Positions 9,049 through 17,644 of a stretch of 64,000 bases of DNA are shown piece by piece (the stretch's first letter is position 1; each line of letters starts with the position of its first letter). A model generated the notes under the pieces. The model did no database searches, had not been told where the DNA came from, and saw only the letters and a program-made list of their open reading frames with translations. The stretch is from Pelomonas sp. Root1217 (GTDB lineage Bacteria > Pseudomonadota > Gammaproteobacteria > Burkholderiales > Burkholderiaceae_C), in contig NZ_LMDC01000028.1 in NCBI RefSeq assembly GCF_001425705.1, forward strand, positions 434,946 through 498,945, read 5' to 3'. Made by a program: the position numbers and the translations under genes.

Positions 9049-9081
9049 ACCTATCACTCCAAATCGTGCGTTGACCAAGCG

Positions 9082-9146
9082 GCACCCGTGGAACTGGCTT
9101 TGCCAGGCCACTGGGTGCGCCCCCTTGAGGGGGAGCGCGAAGCGCT
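9082..9146 (-). repeat. Triple-hairpin intergenic element inside the liv operon
   Basis: Three successive inverted repeats lie between livG and livF: GCACCC-GTGG with CCAC-T-GGGTGC (9082-9118), CCCCC-TTGA-GGGGG (9120-9133) and AGCGC-GAA-GCGCT (9134-9146). It resembles the GC-rich intergenic repeats found elsewhere in this window, though the sequence is not the same family as the copies at 22431 and 29226. Confidence 0.6.
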
Positions 9147-9163
9147 ACGGGGGTGGGTCATCC

Positions 9164-9949
9164 TTAGTGGTTCTTGTGGCCGGCGCCGAGGTAGGCCTCG
9201 ATCACCTTTTCGTTGCGCTGCACGTCGTAGGGCGTGCCTTCGGCGATCTGCTTGCCGTAGTCCAGCACCGTGACGCGGTCGCACAGGCCCATGACCAGCT
9301 TCACGTCGTGCTCGATGAGCAGGATGGTGCGGCCGTCGTTGCGGATGCGGTCGATCAGCTCGCGCAGCACGACCTTCTCGGTCGCGTTCATGCCGGCGGC
9401 GGGCTCGTCCAGCGCGATCAGCTGCGGGTCGGTGGCCAGGGCCCGGGCGATCTCCAGGCGGCGCTGGTCGCCGTAGCTCAGCGTGCGGGCCTTGTAGTCC
9501 GCGTACTTGCCGATGCCGACGTAGTCCAGCAGCTCCTGGGAACGCGCCTTGATCGCGGCTTCCTCGGCCTTGAACTTCGGTGTGCGGAACACCGCACCGA
9601 TCAGCCCAGACTTGGTACGGATGTGGCGGCCAACCATGACGTTCTCGATGGCCGTCATGTCAGCGAAGAGGCGGATGTTCTGGAAGGTGCGCGCGATGCC
9701 CGCCTTGGCGACCTGGTGCACAGCCTGCGGCGTGTAGGGCGTACCGCCCAGCGAGAAGCTGCCGCCGTCCGGCACATACAGGCCCGTGATGACGTTGAAG
9801 AAGGTCGTCTTGCCGGCGCCGTTGGGGCCGATCAGGCCGTAGACCTGGCCGCGCTGGATCTGGATGCCGACGTCGGACAGGGCCTGCACGCCGCCGAAGC
9901 GCTTGGACGCGCCGCTGACGTTGAGAACGATGTTGTCGTGTTTGCTCAT
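9164..9949 (-). CDS. livG: Branched-chain amino-acid-type ABC transporter ATP-binding protein LivG
   Basis: A 261-residue ATPase with Walker A GPNGAGKTTFFNVITGLY, signature [15 protein letters not shown], Walker B LIALDEPAAGMNATE and the long LivG-type loop between Walker A and signature (GLIGAVFRTPKFKAEEAA). The C-terminus VTVLDYGKQIAEGTPYDVQ is also typical. It drives transport together with LivF. The start ATG at 9949 lies 14 bases from the livM stop. Confidence 0.93.
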   Translation of the reverse strand: MSKHDNIVLNVSGASKRFGGVQALSDVGIQIQRGQVYGLIGPNGAGKTTFFNVITGLYVPDGGSFSLGGTPYTPQAVHQVAKAGIARTFQNIRLFADMTAIENVMVGRHIRTKSGLIGAVFRTPKFKAEEAAIKARSQELLDYVGIGKYADYKARTLSYGDQRRLEIARALATDPQLIALDEPAAGMNATEKVVLRELIDRIRNDGRTILLIEHDVKLVMGLCDRVTVLDYGKQIAEGTPYDVQRNEKVIEAYLGAGHKNH

Positions 9950-9963
9950 GTTGGTGTCCTGCC

Positions 9964-11046
9964 TCACTTGGCCACGGGCGGAGCGACCTTGCCGTGCTCG
10001 GGCGCCGGCCACAGGCCGCGCGGGCGGGCCAGCATGATGCCGATCATGGCCAGGGCCACCAGCAGCTGGCGCAGGATGGAGGCATCGAGGCGACCGTCAG
10101 TCATCTGCTGCAGCGGGCCGGCGACATAGCGCAGCACCTCGGGCAGGGCCGACAGCATCAGCGCGCCAAGGATGACGCCCGGGATGTGGCCGATGCCACC
10201 CAGCACGACCATGGCAACGATCATGACCGACTCCTGCAGGCTGAAGGACTCGGGCGACACGAAGCCCTGGAAGCTCGCAAACATCGCGCCCGACACGCCG
10301 CCGAAAGTGGCGCCCATGCCGAAGGCCAGCAGCTTCAAGTTGCGGGTGTTGATGCCCATGGCCTTGGCGGCGATCTCATCCTCGCGGATGGCCATCCAGG
10401 CGCGGCCGATGCGCGAGTTTTCCAGGCGATAGCAGACCACCACGCCCGCCACCACGAGGGCCAGGAAGAGGTAGTAGTACAGCGTCACCGACGGCAACGT
10501 GAAACCGAACACCTCCCAGGACTTGCCCAGGTCCACGCCAAAGACGTGGAAGGAGTCGATCTGGCCGATGCCGCGCGGGCCGTTGGTGATGTTGGCCGGG
10601 TACTCGAGGTTGTTCAGGAAGACGCGGATGATTTCGCCGAAGCCGAGCGTGACGATGGCGAGGTAGTCGCCGCGCAATTTGAGCGTCGGCGCCCCCAGCA
10701 TTACGCCGAAGAAGGCCGCCAGCGCCGCTCCGGCCGGGATGACCAGCCAGATCGGCGAGTGCAACCCCGTCGGGAACGCGGCCTGGATGGCCTCGAAGTT
10801 CTCGCTCAGGTGCGGGCTGGCCATCAGCGCGAACATGTAGGCGCCGACCGCATAGAAGGCCACGTAGCCCAGGTCCAGCAGGCCGGCGTAGCCGACGACG
10901 ATGTTCAGGCCCAGGGCCAGCAGCACGTAGAGCAGCGCCAGGTCGATGATGCGCACAGGACCGTTGCCGAGCTGCTGTGCGAACAGAGGCACAACGAGCA
11001 GGCCGATGGCCGCTGCGAGGAAGGTGAAGATTTTCTTGGTGTCCAT
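9964..11046 (-). CDS. livM: Branched-chain amino-acid-type ABC transporter permease LivM
   Basis: A 360-residue inner-membrane permease with about eight to ten hydrophobic helices. Family landmarks are LNIVVGYAGLLDLGYVAFYAVGAY near the N-terminus, TLKLRGDYLAIVTLGFGEIIR, and the cytoplasmic EAA-like stretch SRIGRAWMAIREDEIAAKAMGIN that contacts the ATPases. The ATG at 11046 is chosen because it gives the usual short N-terminal tail before the first helix. It forms the membrane channel with LivH, 13 bases upstream in the operon. Confidence 0.93.
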   Translation of the reverse strand: MDTKKIFTFLAAAIGLLVVPLFAQQLGNGPVRIIDLALLYVLLALGLNIVVGYAGLLDLGYVAFYAVGAYMFALMASPHLSENFEAIQAAFPTGLHSPIWLVIPAGAALAAFFGVMLGAPTLKLRGDYLAIVTLGFGEIIRVFLNNLEYPANITNGPRGIGQIDSFHVFGVDLGKSWEVFGFTLPSVTLYYYLFLALVVAGVVVCYRLENSRIGRAWMAIREDEIAAKAMGINTRNLKLLAFGMGATFGGVSGAMFASFQGFVSPESFSLQESVMIVAMVVLGGIGHIPGVILGALMLSALPEVLRYVAGPLQQMTDGRLDASILRQLLVALAMIGIMLARPRGLWPAPEHGKVAPPVAK

Positions 11047-11059
11047 GTCTTGGCTCCCT

Positions 11060-11983
11060 TCAAGCGCGATCGGCCACACGCTCGCCGAGCAGGCCCGATG
11101 GGCGCAGCGTCAGCACGAGGATGAGGGCGATGAAGGCAAAGATGTCGGCATAGTGGCTGCCCAGCACGCCACCGGTCAGGTCGCCCAGATAGCCCGCGCC
11201 GATGGCCTCGATGAGGCCGAGCAGCACGCCGCCCACCACGGCGCCGGCGAGGTTGCCGATGCCGCCCAGCACCGCGGCCGTGAAGGCTTTCAGGCCCGGC
11301 ATGAAGCCCATGGTGTGCTGCACCGTGCCGTAGTTGGCCGCCCACATCAGGCCGGCCACGGCCGCCAGCGCGGCGCCGATGACGAAGGTGGTGGAGATGA
11401 TGAAGTCGGGCTTCACGCCCATCAGCCCGGCCACGCGCGGGTTCTCCGCCGTGGCCCGCATCGCGCGGCCGAGCCTGGTGAAGTTCACGAGATACATGAG
11501 CCCGGCCAGGATGACGACGGTGAGGCCGAGGATGAGGCACTGCGTGACCGTGATGACCGGGCCGCCCAGGTCAAACGGGATGTTCGGCAGCAGGAGGGGG
11601 AAGGGCTTGGGGTTCGGCTTCCAGATGATCATGGCCAGCACCTGCAGCAGCAGAGACATGCCCATGGCCGTGATCAGCGGCGCCAGGCGTGGCGCGTTGC
11701 GCAGCGGCCGGTAGGCGATCTTCTCGACCGCGAAGTTCAGGGTCGCGCAGACGACGATGGCGGCAGCCAGGCCGATCAGCATCAGCAGCCAGCCGGGGAT
11801 GCCGGAATCCGCCAACAGCGTGACCAGCGTCCAGCTGACCATGGCCCCCACCATCAGGATCTCGCCGTGGGCGAAATTGATGAGGTTGATGATGCCGTAG
11901 ACCATCGTGTAGCCCAGGGCGACGAGGGCATACATGCTCCCCAGCACCAGGCCGTTGATGATCTGTTGAATCAGAGTCTCCAT
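11060..11983 (-). CDS. livH: Branched-chain amino-acid-type ABC transporter permease LivH
   Basis: A 307-residue permease with the LivH N-terminus QQIINGLVLGSMYALVALGY, the segment INFAHGEILMVGAM, and the EAA-like loop RLGRAMRATAENPRVAGLMG. First gene of livHMGF. No periplasmic binding protein (livJ/livK) accompanies the operon, so the substrate (branched-chain amino acid, urea, amide or other) cannot be fixed. The leader from the sigma54 promoter at 12041-12054 holds a small hairpin, GGCGCA-TGC-TGCGCC, at about 12007-12021, then a T-rich stretch before the GGAG ribosome-binding site. Confidence 0.93.
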   Translation of the reverse strand: METLIQQIINGLVLGSMYALVALGYTMVYGIINLINFAHGEILMVGAMVSWTLVTLLADSGIPGWLLMLIGLAAAIVVCATLNFAVEKIAYRPLRNAPRLAPLITAMGMSLLLQVLAMIIWKPNPKPFPLLLPNIPFDLGGPVITVTQCLILGLTVVILAGLMYLVNFTRLGRAMRATAENPRVAGLMGVKPDFIISTTFVIGAALAAVAGLMWAANYGTVQHTMGFMPGLKAFTAAVLGGIGNLAGAVVGGVLLGLIEAIGAGYLGDLTGGVLGSHYADIFAFIALILVLTLRPSGLLGERVADRA

Positions 11984-12040
11984 GAGGGCTCCAGGAAAAA
12001 TTGTTGGGCGCAGCATGCGCCACGCGACCTGCGTTAAATC

Positions 12041-12054
12041 GCAACCCTCGTGCC
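12041..12054 (-). promoter_or_regulatory. Sigma54 (RpoN) promoter of the liv operon
   Basis: On the minus strand the sequence reads TTGGCACGAGGGTTGCGA, with GG at -24 and GC at -12 separated by exactly ten bases; it matches the consensus TGGCACG-N4-TTGCW except for the last base. Transcription should start near 12030, giving a leader of roughly 45 bases before livH. The promoter lies in the shared regulatory region with a sigma54-type activator gene pair transcribed the other way. Confidence 0.82.
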
Positions 12055-12166
12055 AATCACGACGTTTCAAGGGTATTCACCGACGGTATGAAACCACCGA
12101 CCGATTGATCCATGCCATGCGGCTTGAGCTGGTCAGATTTCACGAGTGTCGGCCAGCAAAAACTGG

Positions 12167-12210
12167 GCGGAAATCCGCACAAACCGCAGCGGCCGCGAGC
12201 GGTTCTCCGC
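12167..12210. promoter_or_regulatory. Two putative activator-binding sites, GCGG-N4-CCGC
   Basis: Two short inverted repeats of the same form, GCGGAAATCCGC at 12167-12178 and GCGGTTCTCCGC at 12199-12210. Their centres are 32 bp apart, three helical turns, and lie about 140 and 175 bp upstream of the predicted sigma54 start of liv. This position and phasing is what sigma54 enhancer-binding proteins use; the DctD-like regulator encoded next door is the natural candidate (inference). Confidence 0.55.
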
Positions 12211-12279
12211 CAGCGTCGAAAAAACTGGCGCAGGCCCTGTCGTGCGCCCCATCGCGTGGGCAAACTACACGGCCCCGCC

Positions 12280-14136
12280 ATGGTTGTGACTGCCTCTCTT
12301 CGCCCGCGCGCGCTGCGCCTCCTCCGCCTGCTGAGCCGGCCGGGCTTCCATCTCTTCCTGACAGGCCTGCTGATGGTGCTCGGCTTCGTGCTGGCGCACC
12401 GCATCAGTGAACGCAGCGGCCGCGAGCAGTTGTCGGCACTCAGCACGGAGAGGCTGGAGCTCTACGCCTCCAACCTGGCCGCCGAGCTGGGCCGGCACGC
12501 TTCGCTGCCCAGCTTGCTGGCCATAGCGCCGACGCTGCAGGCGCTGATGCAAACGCCTGAGGATGCCGGCGCGCGGCGTGCTGCCAGCCAGATGCTGGCC
12601 CGAGTCAATGTGCGTGCCGGCACTCACCAGATCTTCATTGCAGATGCCGGGGGCCAGGTCTTGTCGGCCAGCGAGACGCTGCAGCCGCCGCCCCGCCTTG
12701 TCGAGGCGCTGGCCCAGGGCCGCGCCCACTTCTTCGCCGCCGATGCCAACACGGGCAGCACCGACTTCTATCTGTTGCATCCGCTGCGCCAAGCCAGCCA
12801 GCACAGTGGCGTCATCGTCGTGCGCTTCAATCTCGCGCCGCTGGAAGCGACCTGGATCGACCTCGGCCTGCGCTCGCAGAACGAACGCATCCTCATTGCC
12901 GACGACCAGGACGTCGTCATCATGAGTTCGGTGCAGGCATGGAAATACGCCGTGCTGGGTCATGCCGACCCGTCGCGCCGCCAGGCCCTGCAGGCCAGCG
13001 CGCGCTACCCACAGGCCATCGGCCCCAACCTGGACCTGCCGGCCTCGCTGGAGGTGCACCAGGGTCAGCAGGTCAGCCTGCCATTGCCCGGTGCCAAGCC
13101 CATGTTGGCCCAGCAGCGCCAGATCGTGCCGCTGGGCCTGCGCCTGGTGGCCCTGTCGGACCTGACCGAGGTGCGCCAGCGCGCCCAGCTCGCCGCCTGG
13201 GGCGGTGCGGCCTTTGGCGCCAGCATCGGCCTGCTCGTGCTCTACCTGTCGTCGCGCCGGCGCGCGCTGCGCCAGCTCACACGCGCGCAGACCGAGCTGC
13301 AGCAGGCCCACGCCCTGCTCGAACAACTGGTGGACAGCCGCACCGCCGAACTGCGTCAGACCAACGACGCGCTGAAGACCCAGATCGCCCAGCGCCTGCA
13401 GACCGAGGGCGAGCTGCTGCAGGCCAGCAAGCTCGCCGTGCTGGGCCAGATGTCGGCCGGTCTGTCGCACGAGGTCAACCAACCCTTGACGGCCTTGCGA
13501 GCTCTCGCGCGTAACTCGATCCGCCTGCTTGAGGCCGGCCGCCAGGACGCGGTGGCCACCAACCTGCAACTGATGGACGATATGGTCGAGCGCATGAGCC
13601 AGATCACGCGTCAGCTCAAGAGCTTTGCGCGCAAGGCCGACGAGCAGGTCACGGGCGCTGTGTCGCTGCTGGACTGCGTGCGCAACGCCCTGCTGCTGCT
13701 GGAGCACCGCAGCCGCGCGCTGGACGTCCAAGCCGAGATCGACGTGCCCGTCGGCCTGCGCGTGCGGGCCGAGGCCAACCGGCTGGAGCAGGTGCTCATC
13801 AACCTGTTCGGCAACGCCATCGACGCGATGCAGAACGAGGCCGAGCGCCGGCTGGGCGTGCAGGTCATTGCGCAAGATAGCGGGCGCCGCGCCCTCATCC
13901 GTGTGCAGGACAGTGGCGCCGGCGTCGGCGAGGCCGACCTGCAGCGCCTGTTCGAGCCCTTCTTCACCACCAAGCCCGCCGGAGAAGGCCTGGGGCTGGG
14001 CCTGGTGATTTCGGCCAAGATCGTGCATGAGTTCGGCGGTGCACTGCGAGCCGAACGCCTGGAGCACGGCATGAGTTTCGAGTTCGACCTCGCCGTCGAG
14101 ACATGGACGGCAGCACCGGAGACCAATGATGTTTGA
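12280..14136 (+). CDS. Sensor histidine kinase, DctB-like
   Basis: A 618-residue membrane kinase. A first helix near residues 23-40 and a second near 306-324 bracket a periplasmic double-PAS-like sensor region of about 260 residues, as in DctB. A coiled-coil linker (RRALRQLTRAQTELQQ onward) leads to the HisKA box GLSHEVNQPLTALRAL with phosphoacceptor His near 397. The catalytic domain has NLFGNAIDAM (Asn near 512), DSGAGVG and GEGLGLGLV. The ATG at 12280 was chosen because it leaves the usual short cytoplasmic tail before helix one; more upstream starts add low-complexity sequence and would overlap the putative activator sites. It overlaps the regulator gene by 11 bases. Ligand unknown; C4-dicarboxylates or an amino acid are possible. 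Confidence 0.85.
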   Translation: MVVTASLRPRALRLLRLLSRPGFHLFLTGLLMVLGFVLAHRISERSGREQLSALSTERLELYASNLAAELGRHASLPSLLAIAPTLQALMQTPEDAGARRAASQMLARVNVRAGTHQIFIADAGGQVLSASETLQPPPRLVEALAQGRAHFFAADANTGSTDFYLLHPLRQASQHSGVIVVRFNLAPLEATWIDLGLRSQNERILIADDQDVVIMSSVQAWKYAVLGHADPSRRQALQASARYPQAIGPNLDLPASLEVHQGQQVSLPLPGAKPMLAQQRQIVPLGLRLVALSDLTEVRQRAQLAAWGGAAFGASIGLLVLYLSSRRRALRQLTRAQTELQQAHALLEQLVDSRTAELRQTNDALKTQIAQRLQTEGELLQASKLAVLGQMSAGLSHEVNQPLTALRALARNSIRLLEAGRQDAVATNLQLMDDMVERMSQITRQLKSFARKADEQVTGAVSLLDCVRNALLLLEHRSRALDVQAEIDVPVGLRVRAEANRLEQVLINLFGNAIDAMQNEAERRLGVQVIAQDSGRRALIRVQDSGAGVGEADLQRLFEPFFTTKPAGEGLGLGLVISAKIVHEFGGALRAERLEHGMSFEFDLAVETWTAAPETNDV

Positions 14137-15469
14137 GGGCTACAAGGTCGTGTTCGTCGAGGACGACCTGCCGGTGCGGGTCAGCCTCACGCAGACACTG
14201 GAGCTGGAAGGCTTCACCGTCGTCCCCTGCCGCAGCGCTGAAGAGGCCCTGCCCCATATCCAGCCCGGCGCGCCCATCATCGTCATCACGGACGTGCGTC
14301 TGCCCGGCATGGACGGCCGCGCCCTGCTGGCGCATGTGCAGGCCACGGACCCGAGCATCCCCACCATCCTGATCACGGCCCACGGCGATGTGACCATGGC
14401 CGTGCAGTCCATGCGTGCCGGCGCCTACGACTTCATCGAGAAACCCTTTGCGCCCGAGCGCCTGCTGGACGTCGCGCGCCGGGCGCTGGACCTGCGCACG
14501 CTGCGCCACTCGGCCGACGAACTGCGCACTCAGCTGCAGCGCGCCAGCGGCATCGAAGCGGCGCTGCTGGGCCAATCGCCGGCCATGCAGCAGCTGCGCC
14601 GGCAGGTGCTCAACCTGGCTGGCACCTCGGCCGACGTCCTTATCGTCGGCGAGACCGGCACCGGCAAGGAGCTCGTGGCGCGCTGCCTGCACGACCAGAG
14701 TGCGCGACGGGATCGCCACTTCGTCGCCATCAACTGCGGCGGCCTGCCCGAGGCGCTGTTCGAAAGCGAGCTGTTCGGCCACGAGCCCGGCTCGTTCACG
14801 AGTGCGGCCAAGCGCCGCATCGGCAAGATCGAACATGCCAATGGCGGCAGCCTGCTGCTCGACGAGATCGAGACCATGCCCATCGCGCTGCAGATCAAGC
14901 TGCTGCGCGTGCTGCAGGAGCGTCGCATCGAGCGGCTGGGCTCCAACGAGGAGCTGCCGATCAACGTGCGCTTCATCGCCGCGAGCAAGTCCGATCTCAA
15001 GGAGCAGTCCGCTTCAGGGCAGTTCCGCAGCGACCTCTACTACCGCCTCAACATCGCGACGCTACAGCTGCCGCCGCTGCGTGAGCGCCGTGAAGACATT
15101 CCGCTGCTGTTCGAGCACTTCGTCGCCCAGGCTTGTGCCCGCTACGAGCGTGCGGCGCCCGAGATGACGCCCGAAAAACTGCGTGAGCTGATGGCCCATG
15201 ACTGGCCCGGCAATGTGCGCGAGATCCGCAACGCCGCCGATCGCTTCGTGCTGGCCCTGGACGATCTCGACCCGCAAGCGGCGCTGCAAGCTGTGCCGGC
15301 GCTCAATCTCGCGCGGCAGATGGACCTCGTCGAGAAGACGCTGATCGAACAGGCCCTGCGGCGCTGCCACGGCAAGGTGCCCGCCGCGATGGAGCTGCTG
15401 GGCACGCCGCGCAAGACGCTGTATGACAAGCTGAACCGGCACGGCATCGTGCTGGACGATTTCCGCTAG
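14126..15469 (+). CDS. Sigma54-dependent response regulator, DctD-like
   Basis: A 447-residue NtrC-class activator. The receiver domain has its Asp near residue 56 (ITDVRLPGMDG) and a Lys in DFIEKPFAPERL. The AAA+ domain has Walker A GETGTGKE (about 175-182), Walker B LLLDEIE, and the sigma54-contact loop, which reads GSFTSA (about 222-227) in place of the usual GAFTGA while keeping the essential Thr. The C-terminus is a Fis-type helix-turn-helix (GKVPAAMELLGTPRKTLYDKL). It is coupled to the kinase by overlap and probably activates the facing liv promoter. The stop shares CTAG with the stop of the convergent binding-protein gene. Confidence 0.9.
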   Translation: MMFEGYKVVFVEDDLPVRVSLTQTLELEGFTVVPCRSAEEALPHIQPGAPIIVITDVRLPGMDGRALLAHVQATDPSIPTILITAHGDVTMAVQSMRAGAYDFIEKPFAPERLLDVARRALDLRTLRHSADELRTQLQRASGIEAALLGQSPAMQQLRRQVLNLAGTSADVLIVGETGTGKELVARCLHDQSARRDRHFVAINCGGLPEALFESELFGHEPGSFTSAAKRRIGKIEHANGGSLLLDEIETMPIALQIKLLRVLQERRIERLGSNEELPINVRFIAASKSDLKEQSASGQFRSDLYYRLNIATLQLPPLRERREDIPLLFEHFVAQACARYERAAPEMTPEKLRELMAHDWPGNVREIRNAADRFVLALDDLDPQAALQAVPALNLARQMDLVEKTLIEQALRRCHGKVPAAMELLGTPRKTLYDKLNRHGIVLDDFR

Positions 15470-16365
15470 CGGTACTTCTCCGGGTCCGGCGAATCCGTCG
15501 GGTTCGCGATGACGCGGCGAAAGGCCGCACTCATCGGCAGCTTCAGGTTCAGCCCCTGCGACGGCAGCGGTGACTCGAACCAGCGGCGGTAGATGGCGTG
15601 GATTTCCCCGCTGCGGTAGAGGCTGTGCAGCACCTCGTCCACCAGCGCCTTGAACTGCGGATCGTTTTTGCGCAGCCCGATGGCGTACGGCTCGACGGTC
15701 AGCGCCTGATCGGAAATGCGGTAGTCGTCCGCACCCGGGCCCTGCTGGGCCAGCAGCGCGCGCAGCAGCACGTCATCCATCAGGAAGGCCGAGGCGCGGC
15801 CGCTGCGCAGCAGCTGAAAGCCCTCGGGATCGTCCAGGCCGCCGAGGATGCGGATACCCAGGCCCTGCTGCTCGTTGACCTTGGCCAGATGCTGGATGCT
15901 GGTCGTACCGATGGTGGACGCGACCGGCAACCCGCGCAGGTCTGACAGACCCTGCACCCGCTCCGCGGCACGCGTCATCAGCCGGGTCTCGGCAATGAAA
16001 ATGGTTAGCGAGAAGGCCTGTTGGCGCGCCCGCTCAGCGGTGTGCGTCGTGATGCCGCATTCCAGGTCCAGCGTGCCGTTGATGACCAGCGGCATGCGCG
16101 TGGCAGACGCGACCTCGACGCGACGCACTTCGAGGTCGGCCAATTGCAGCTTGGTCCGAACGGCAGCGACGATGCGATCGCAGAGTTCGACCGTGTACCC
16201 AGTGGGGCGCAGTTGGGCGTCGAGGTAGGAAAAAGGCAGCGAGGCCGGCCGGTAGCCAATGACGATGACGCCGGTGTCGCGCACCCGCGTGAGGGTCGGG
16301 CCATCGGCCGCGTGTGCCGCAAAGGCGCACAGCGCGAGCAGCGCCGCGCTAAGTCGCTTCATCAT
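15466..16365 (-). CDS. Amino-acid ABC transporter substrate-binding protein, family 3
   Basis: A 299-residue periplasmic binding protein. The signal peptide is KRLSAALLALCAFAAHA. The family 3 fold shows at VRDTGVIVIGYRPASLPFSYLD, RPTGYTVELCDRIV, LDLECGITTHTAERARQQ and VASTIGTTSIQHLAKV. The ATG at 16365 (or the adjacent one at 16362) lies inside the end of rarA, a 17-base overlap, so it may be translated from the rarA message. No permease genes accompany it. It ends head-to-head with the DctD-like gene and could feed a transporter elsewhere or act as a sensor accessory (inference). Confidence 0.85.
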   Translation of the reverse strand: MMKRLSAALLALCAFAAHAADGPTLTRVRDTGVIVIGYRPASLPFSYLDAQLRPTGYTVELCDRIVAAVRTKLQLADLEVRRVEVASATRMPLVINGTLDLECGITTHTAERARQQAFSLTIFIAETRLMTRAAERVQGLSDLRGLPVASTIGTTSIQHLAKVNEQQGLGIRILGGLDDPEGFQLLRSGRASAFLMDDVLLRALLAQQGPGADDYRISDQALTVEPYAIGLRKNDPQFKALVDEVLHSLYRSGEIHAIYRRWFESPLPSQGLNLKLPMSAAFRRVIANPTDSPDPEKYR

Positions 16366-17644
16366 CCAGGCGACGCAGTTCAGCCAGCTTATCGGCAATG
16401 CGCAGTTCCATGCCGCGCGGCACCGGCTCGTACCAGCGTTGGCCTTCTAGCCCGTCGGGCAGGTATTGCTCACCAGCCGCGTAGCCGCCCGGCTCGTCGT
16501 GCGCATAGCGGTAGGCCTTGCCGTAACCCAGCTCTTTCATGAGCTTGGTGGGCGCGTTGCGCAGATGCACAGGGACCGGCCGCGTCTGATCCTGCTTGAT
16601 GAAAGCCTTCACGGCATTGAAGGCCTTGTAGACCGCATTCGATTTGGGCGCGATGGCGAGGTAGACCACAGCCTCGGCCAGTGCCAGCTCGCCCTCGGGC
16701 GTGCCCAGGCGCTCGTAGGTGTCGGCGGCGTCCAGCGTGATGCGCAGTGCGCGCGGGTCGGCCAGGCCGATGTCTTCGCTGGCCATGCGGATGAGCCGGC
16801 GAGCGATGTAGCGGGCATCGACGCCGCCATCGACCATGCGCACGAACCAGTACAGCGACGCATCGGGATTACTGCCGCGCACCGACTTGTGCAGGGCGCT
16901 GATGACGTCGTAGAACTGGTCGCCACCCTTGTCATAGCGGCGCAGCTGTTCGCCGAGGGTCCGCTCCAGCAGGCCTTCGTCGATGCGGGCGCCATTGGCG
17001 AGCGCTGCGGCCGATTCAAGCGCATTCAGCAGCCGGCGCGCATCGCCGTCGGCGTAGCCGATGAGTCGGTCGGCGGCCTCCTTCGTCGGTGCCTCGACAC
17101 CGAGCTCCTTGGCGCCGCGTTCGATCAGCTCCTGCAGCTCGCTCGCATCGAGGCTCTTCAGCACCTGCACCTGGGCGCGGGACAGCAACGCCGAGTTGAC
17201 CTCGAAGCTCGGGTTCTCGGTCGTGGCGCCGATGAAGGTGAACAAGCCCGACTCGACATGCGGCAGGAAGGCGTCCTGCTGGGCCTTGTTGAAGCGGTGC
17301 ACTTCGTCGACGAAAACCACCGTGCGCCGGCCCTGCTGGGCCGCGATCTGGGCGCGGTCGACCGCCTCGCGGATGTCCTTCACGCCGCCCAACACCGCCG
17401 AGATGGCGATGAACTGCGCATCGAAGGCGCCGGCCACCAGACGCGCCAGCGTCGTCTTGCCGACGCCGGGCGGGCCCCACAGGATCATGCTCTGCAGCCG
17501 CCCCGCCTCGAAGGCCGCGCGCAGCGGCATGCCGGGGCCCAGCAGGTGGCGCTGGCCGATGACCTCGTCCAGCGTCTTCGGGCGCAGGCGTTCGGCCAGC
17601 GGAGGTGCGGGCGGGTCGGCGTCGAAAAGCGAACCGGTGCTCAC
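16349..17644 (-). CDS. rarA: Replication-associated recombination protein RarA (MgsA)
   Basis: A 431-residue AAA+ ATPase acting at stalled replication forks. The N-terminus PLAERLRPKTLDEVIGQRHLLG, Walker A GPPGVGKTT, Walker B VVFVDEVHRFNKAQQD and sensor GATTENPSFEVNSALLSRAQV are diagnostic. The C-terminal MgsA-type region (DKGGDQFYDVISALHKSVRGSNPDASLYW, then RNAPTKLMKELGYGKAY) is intact. The start is a GTG whose G-T-G-A overlaps the lolA stop, indicating coupling within ftsK-lolA-rarA. Confidence 0.95.
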   Translation of the reverse strand: MSTGSLFDADPPAPPLAERLRPKTLDEVIGQRHLLGPGMPLRAAFEAGRLQSMILWGPPGVGKTTLARLVAGAFDAQFIAISAVLGGVKDIREAVDRAQIAAQQGRRTVVFVDEVHRFNKAQQDAFLPHVESGLFTFIGATTENPSFEVNSALLSRAQVQVLKSLDASELQELIERGAKELGVEAPTKEAADRLIGYADGDARRLLNALESAAALANGARIDEGLLERTLGEQLRRYDKGGDQFYDVISALHKSVRGSNPDASLYWFVRMVDGGVDARYIARRLIRMASEDIGLADPRALRITLDAADTYERLGTPEGELALAEAVVYLAIAPKSNAVYKAFNAVKAFIKQDQTRPVPVHLRNAPTKLMKELGYGKAYRYAHDEPGGYAAGEQYLPDGLEGQRWYEPVPRGMELRIADKLAELRRLDDEAT

